Assembly: GCF_016863515.1 (NCBI RefSeq)
Contig: NZ_BOPA01000019.1
Span: 124,001-188,000, forward strand
Direction: 5' to 3'
DNA length: 64,000 bases
Source of the DNA: Micromonospora gifhornensis
Lineage (GTDB): Bacteria; Actinomycetota; Actinomycetes; Mycobacteriales; Micromonosporaceae
This document shows, piece by piece, positions 61,005 through 64,000 of the stretch. The first letter of the stretch is position 1; each line of letters begins with the position of its first letter. A program made the position numbers and the translations under genes. Under the pieces are notes generated by a model that was not told where the DNA came from, did not search any database, and worked only from the letters and a program-made list of their open reading frames with translations.

Positions 61005-61958
61005 ATGAGCACGGTGACCCACACCCCGGCCGGGCCCGACCAGGCCCCACCGCCGGACCGTACGCCGGGCCCACGCTCCGCCGTCGGCGGCAGCCGCGCC
61101 GGGGCGAAGATCTTCAACGGCTTCTCGCATCTCTTCCTGGCCGTCTGGGCGATCATGGTGGTCTACCCGCTGCTGTGGGTGGTGATGTCGGCGCTCAAGA
61201 CCGACTCGGAGGTCATCCGCAAGCCGCTGTCGCTGTTCCCCGAGACGCTGCAGTGGGGCAACTTCACCCGGGCCTGGACCGAGGGCCACATCGGCGACTT
61301 CTTCCTGAACACGATCCTGGTGCTGACCGGCAGCGTCTTCCTCACCATGCTGCTCGGCTCGATGGCCGCCTACGTGCTGGCCCGCTACGACTTCCCCGGC
61401 AACCGGTTGATCTACTACATGTTCCTGTCCGGGCTGACCCTGCCGGTCTACCTGGCCGCGGTGCCGCTGTTCAAGGGCGTCTACAACATGGGCGTGACGC
61501 TGCCCTTCCTCGGCCCGAACAGCCACCTGATGCTGATCCTGGTCTACGTGGCCTGGTCGCTGGCGTTCACCGTCTTCTTCATGCACTCGTTCTTCCGGAC
61601 CCTGCCCGACGCGATCGCCGAGGCGGCCCTGGTCGACGGTGCGTCGCACAGCCGGCTGTTCTTCAGCGTGATGCTGCCGATGGCCAAGCCCGGCCTGATC
61701 AGCATCGGCATCTTCAACGTCCTCGGCCAGTGGAACCAGTGGTACCTGCCGACCCTGCTGATGCAGTCGGTGGCCGGCGAACCGAAGAACCAGGTCATCT
61801 CCCAGGGCCTGATCGAACTCTCGGTCAACCAGGGCTACAAGTCCGACTGGTCAGGGCTGTTCGCCGGGGTCACCATGGCGATGCTGCCGGTGCTGATCGT
61901 CTACATCGTCTTCCAGCGTCAGGTGCAGTCCGGCCTCACCGCGGGGGTGAGCAAGTAA
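61005..61958 (+). CDS. ngcG: ABC sugar permease (NgcG-like)
   Basis: A 317-aa second permease subunit. A Pro-rich cytoplasmic tail (30 residues) precedes six helices (LFLAVWAIMVVYPLLWVVMSAL at the start); the coupling motif is EAALVDGASHSRLFFSVMLPM. ATG 61005 has AGGAG about 10 nt upstream. It is the last gene of the operon; its 3' end overlaps the convergent ArsR gene by 23 bp, so no separate terminator fits between them. Confidence 0.92.
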   Translation: MSTVTHTPAGPDQAPPPDRTPGPRSAVGGSRAGAKIFNGFSHLFLAVWAIMVVYPLLWVVMSALKTDSEVIRKPLSLFPETLQWGNFTRAWTEGHIGDFFLNTILVLTGSVFLTMLLGSMAAYVLARYDFPGNRLIYYMFLSGLTLPVYLAAVPLFKGVYNMGVTLPFLGPNSHLMLILVYVAWSLAFTVFFMHSFFRTLPDAIAEAALVDGASHSRLFFSVMLPMAKPGLISIGIFNVLGQWNQWYLPTLLMQSVAGEPKNQVISQGLIELSVNQGYKSDWSGLFAGVTMAMLPVLIVYIVFQRQVQSGLTAGVSK

Positions 61959-62646
61959 CGGTGATGCCCAGGTGGTCGCGGAGCGCGGCGTGCCCCGCAG
62001 TGGTGAGCCGTACGGCGCGGCCGGAGCCGATCCGCACCACCCACCGGTTGTCGAGAAACGTCTCGCACAGCTTCGCGCCGGCCAGTCCGCCGAGGTGCTC
62101 ACGGCGTTCCGTCCAGTCCAGGCAGCCACGCGCCAGCGGTCGGCGGCCCGGCCGTGGCTGCGCCGGGTCCCAGCCGACCAGGTCGGCCAGCCAGGCCAGG
62201 CCGGCCGGGGTGAGGGCGAAGCCGCTGCCGCGCTCCAGCAGCCCTCGCCCGCTCATCGCGTCGGTCACCGCCACCCCGAGCCGGCCCGCGAGGTGGTCGT
62301 AGCAGGTACGGCCCCGGCGCAGCGCCGCGCTGGCGGTAACCGCCCGCAGGCTGCCGGTACGGGCGGGGCCCGGCTCGGTACGCGTCGCCAGGTCTTCCAA
62401 CAGTTGCGCCACCGACGCGTCGGCGAGTTGCACGTACCGGTGTCGGCCCTGCCGCCGTTCGACGAGCAGACCGCCGGCGACGAGACGATGCAGGTGTGCG
62501 GTGGCGGTGGAAGGCGCGACACCGGTGTGGGCAGCGAGTTCGCCTGCGGTCCACGACCGGCCGTCGAGCAACGCGAGGCAGATCCCCGCACGCGTCTCGT
62601 CAGCCAGCAGCGCCGCCAGCCCGGCGAGGTCAGCGGCGGTGGTCAC
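61936..62646 (-). CDS. ArsR-family transcriptional regulator
   Basis: A 236-aa regulator with a winged helix (LADETRAGICLALLDGRSWTAGELAAHTGVAPSTATAHLHRL split by helix breaks) and a longer C-terminal domain typical of actinobacterial ArsR relatives. GTG 62646 is the suggested start: GACAAT lies 6 nt upstream. No metal-binding CxC motif is seen in the recognition helix. The TGTCG-N4-CGACA palindrome in the divergent gap is the likely operator, controlling itself and the P450-like/PEP mutase pair. Confidence 0.85.
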   Translation of the reverse strand: MTTAADLAGLAALLADETRAGICLALLDGRSWTAGELAAHTGVAPSTATAHLHRLVAGGLLVERRQGRHRYVQLADASVAQLLEDLATRTEPGPARTGSLRAVTASAALRRGRTCYDHLAGRLGVAVTDAMSGRGLLERGSGFALTPAGLAWLADLVGWDPAQPRPGRRPLARGCLDWTERREHLGGLAGAKLCETFLDNRWVVRIGSGRAVRLTTAGHAALRDHLGITVTCSPPR

Positions 62647-62654
62647 CGGCCCAT

Positions 62655-62703
62655 TGTCGGGTACGACAGTTCGGTGCTCATCGAAGGGTTCCGGTCGTAG
62701 CCT
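62655..62703. promoter_or_regulatory. divergent promoter with TGTCGGGTACGACA operator
   Basis: The 64-bp gap between the ArsR and P450-like genes holds TGTCG-GGTA-CGACA (62655-62668) over the ArsR -10, and TAGCCT (62698-62703) 7 nt before the ATG at 62711, a leaderless-type -10. Confidence 0.6.
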
Positions 62704-62710
62704 TCGCCGC

Positions 62711-63373
62711 ATGAAGGAGATCCACGGCCGCGAGCCGGCCCTCGCCGTGCTGACCAACCCGGCATTCGTGGTGCCACCGGTTCCGCCCGCCTGCGCCGGG
62801 GTCGCCTGGCTGCGGGCCACCGTCGGCCGATTCAGCCATGGCACCGAGCACGAACGGCGGCGCGCGTTGTCGACGGCGATTCTGGACCGGATCTCGCCGG
62901 ACTCGCTGCGCCACGCCGGTGCGGTCCACCCGGTGACGGCCCTGGCCCGTCACCTGAATGTCACTGAACCCGTGGTGGAGTTGGTCCGCGACGTGGCGCA
63001 GGCCTACCAGCCGGGCACCGGCGACGAGCCGCGGGCGGACGCCGCGGTGAACCGGCTGGTCGCGATCTTCGGCGGCAGCTTCGACGAACCGACCGCAGCC
63101 CGCATCGGTGTGCTCGTGCAGGCGTGCGAGGCCACGGCCGCCCTGATCGACCGGACCCGGCACCGGCGCGTCGACGACGTGCTGCGCGATGATCCGCCGG
63201 TGCCGGCAACCAGGCGGCAGGCGCTGGTCACCACCACCGTGGCGGGCGTGACCATCCACGCCGGTGAGGTGGTCCGCGTACGCTTGGCCGGCGACCTGGC
63301 CTTCGGCGCGGGTCCGCGGCGTTGCCCCGGCCGGGCCCATGCTCTCGCGCTGGTGGCCGGAGCACACCGATGA
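62711..63373 (+). CDS. miniature cytochrome P450-like protein
   Basis: A 220-aa protein whose end carries the P450 haem-ligand pattern FGAGPRRCPGRAHALALVAG (Phe198, Cys205), preceded by a VAGVTIHAGEVVRV strand pair as in the P450 beta region before the Cys loop. The I-helix with its Thr and the K-helix ExxR are not evident, and the length is half of a normal P450. It may be a reduced haem protein or a decayed enzyme kept as a fold. Its stop overlaps the PEP mutase start (ATGA), arguing for expression. Confidence 0.7.
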   Translation: MKEIHGREPALAVLTNPAFVVPPVPPACAGVAWLRATVGRFSHGTEHERRRALSTAILDRISPDSLRHAGAVHPVTALARHLNVTEPVVELVRDVAQAYQPGTGDEPRADAAVNRLVAIFGGSFDEPTAARIGVLVQACEATAALIDRTRHRRVDDVLRDDPPVPATRRQALVTTTVAGVTIHAGEVVRVRLAGDLAFGAGPRRCPGRAHALALVAGAHR

Positions 63374-64000
63374 ACAGCTTCGCGGCGTTGCATCGCGCCG
63401 GTGACCCGCTGGTCCTGCCGAACGTGTGGGACGTGGCGTCGGCCCGCCTTCTGGTCGAGGCCGGGTTTCCCGCGCTCGGCACCACAAGTCTCGGCGTCGC
63501 GGCCACCAACGGCCTGCCCGACGGCGTCGGCGCGACCGAGGCCGAGAGCCTGGCGCTCATCCGCCGCCTGGCGGCGCTGCCGGTGCAGCTGACCGCCGAC
63601 ATCGAGACCGGATCGGTCGCCGCGGCGGTCGCGGTGGCCGAGGCCGGCGCGGTGGGGGTGAACGTCGAGGACGCTCTGCGTCCGGCGGCGGAGCACGCGA
63701 CACTGATCCGCTCGGTGAAGCGGGAGGTGCCGGAGCTGTTCGTCAACGCCCGCACCGACACGCACTGGCAGCGTCCCGGCGATCTGGCCGAGGCAATCAG
63801 CCGGGTACGGTGCTACGCCGACGCCGGTGCGGACGGGGTGTTCGTTCCCGGCCTGTCCGAGCCCGCCGACATCGCGGCCGTGGTGGCCGCCGTCGAGGTA
63901 CCGGTCAACATCCTGTTCCTGCCGGACCGGCACACCGTCGCCGCCCTGGCCGAGTTGGGTGTGCGGCGGATCAGCACCGGCTCCCTGCTGTTCCGGGCGG
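63370..64000 (+). CDS. isocitrate lyase/PEP mutase family protein, 5' part
   Basis: Runs off the window after 210 codons. ATG 63370 overlaps the previous stop. The barrel motifs of the family are seen: LVLPNVWDVASARLLVEAGFPALGTTS split over strands 1-2, TADIETG and VNVEDAL with the Mg2+-site Asp/Glu, NARTDTHW and VPGLSEPADI. These enzymes cleave or form C-C or P-C bonds in small 2-hydroxy or phosphono acids. The active-site KKCGH of true isocitrate lyase is absent, so oxaloacetate or 2-methylisocitrate-like substrates are possible. Confidence 0.9.
   Translation, partial: MNSFAALHRAGDPLVLPNVWDVASARLLVEAGFPALGTTSLGVAATNGLPDGVGATEAESLALIRRLAALPVQLTADIETGSVAAAVAVAEAGAVGVNVEDALRPAAEHATLIRSVKREVPELFVNARTDTHWQRPGDLAEAISRVRCYADAGADGVFVPGLSEPADIAAVVAAVEVPVNILFLPDRHTVAALAELGVRRISTGSLLFRA

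Overview
The window looks like chromosomal DNA of a Micromonospora-like actinomycete (family Micromonosporaceae). This rests on very high G+C, many GTG starts, the order fabG-inhA-hemH, a MurL/MurD2-type pair, secreted CBM2-tailed enzymes, and XRE-DUF397, PucR, RpiR and ECF41 regulators. No rRNA, tRNA, CRISPR array, intact insertion sequence or prophage was seen. The genus call is inference from content; no database was searched.

Layout. 1-5.4 kb: C-terminal end of a LuxR/LAL regulator, a possible small acidic peptide, and a secreted subtilisin whose usual C-terminal module is encoded as a separate secreted protein. 5.4-9.2 kb: AA10 lytic polysaccharide monooxygenase with CBM2, a PfkB sugar kinase, and a thioesterase/metallo-hydrolase pair. 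9.3-15.1 kb: two PH-domain membrane proteins and a divergent MoxR-DUF58-VWA operon. 15.1-19.3 kb: a possible leader ORF and a small membrane peptide, then fabG, inhA, hemH and a HAD phosphatase. 19.3-25.4 kb: hydrolases, an SDR remnant, DUF3097 and AI-2E-type genes, with inverted and G-rich repeats. 25.4-30.7 kb: NfeD-SPFH pair, a membrane protein and a class A penicillin-binding protein. 30.7-37.4 kb: a ThDP enzyme, a truncated lipoprotein esterase, an ArsR-like regulator with a palindromic operator, and an ECF41 sigma factor next to an FAD oxidoreductase. 37.4-42.8 kb: XRE-DUF397, a broken zinc-ribbon gene, HAD, LysR, KptA, and a CE1-CBM2 esterase with a lac-like operator. 43-49.9 kb: ArgJ, TrmH, PucR and divergent murL/murD. 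50-55.6 kb: a hypothetical protein, aminotransferase plus semialdehyde dehydrogenase, and an acyltransferase. 55.6-62 kb: an amino-sugar locus (GlcNAc-type kinase, RpiR regulator, SIS protein, NgcEFG-type ABC importer). 62-64 kb: ArsR regulator, a miniature P450-like protein and a PEP mutase/isocitrate lyase family gene cut by the window edge.

How it fits together. Two themes recur. One is polysaccharide and amino-sugar use: LPMO, CE1-CBM2 esterase, sugar kinases and the ngc-like importer with its regulator. The other is the cell envelope: MurL/MurD, PBP, MoxR operon, PH-domain and SPFH/NfeD proteins, InhA/FabG. The most notable single system is murL-murD, which points to L-glutamate entering peptidoglycan and being epimerised afterwards.

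The non-coding part is rich. Several dispersed repeat families recur within 64 kb, short tandem repeats sit in four convergent gene junctions, and many genes have a TANNNT-like box 5-7 nt before the start codon, as expected of leaderless transcripts.
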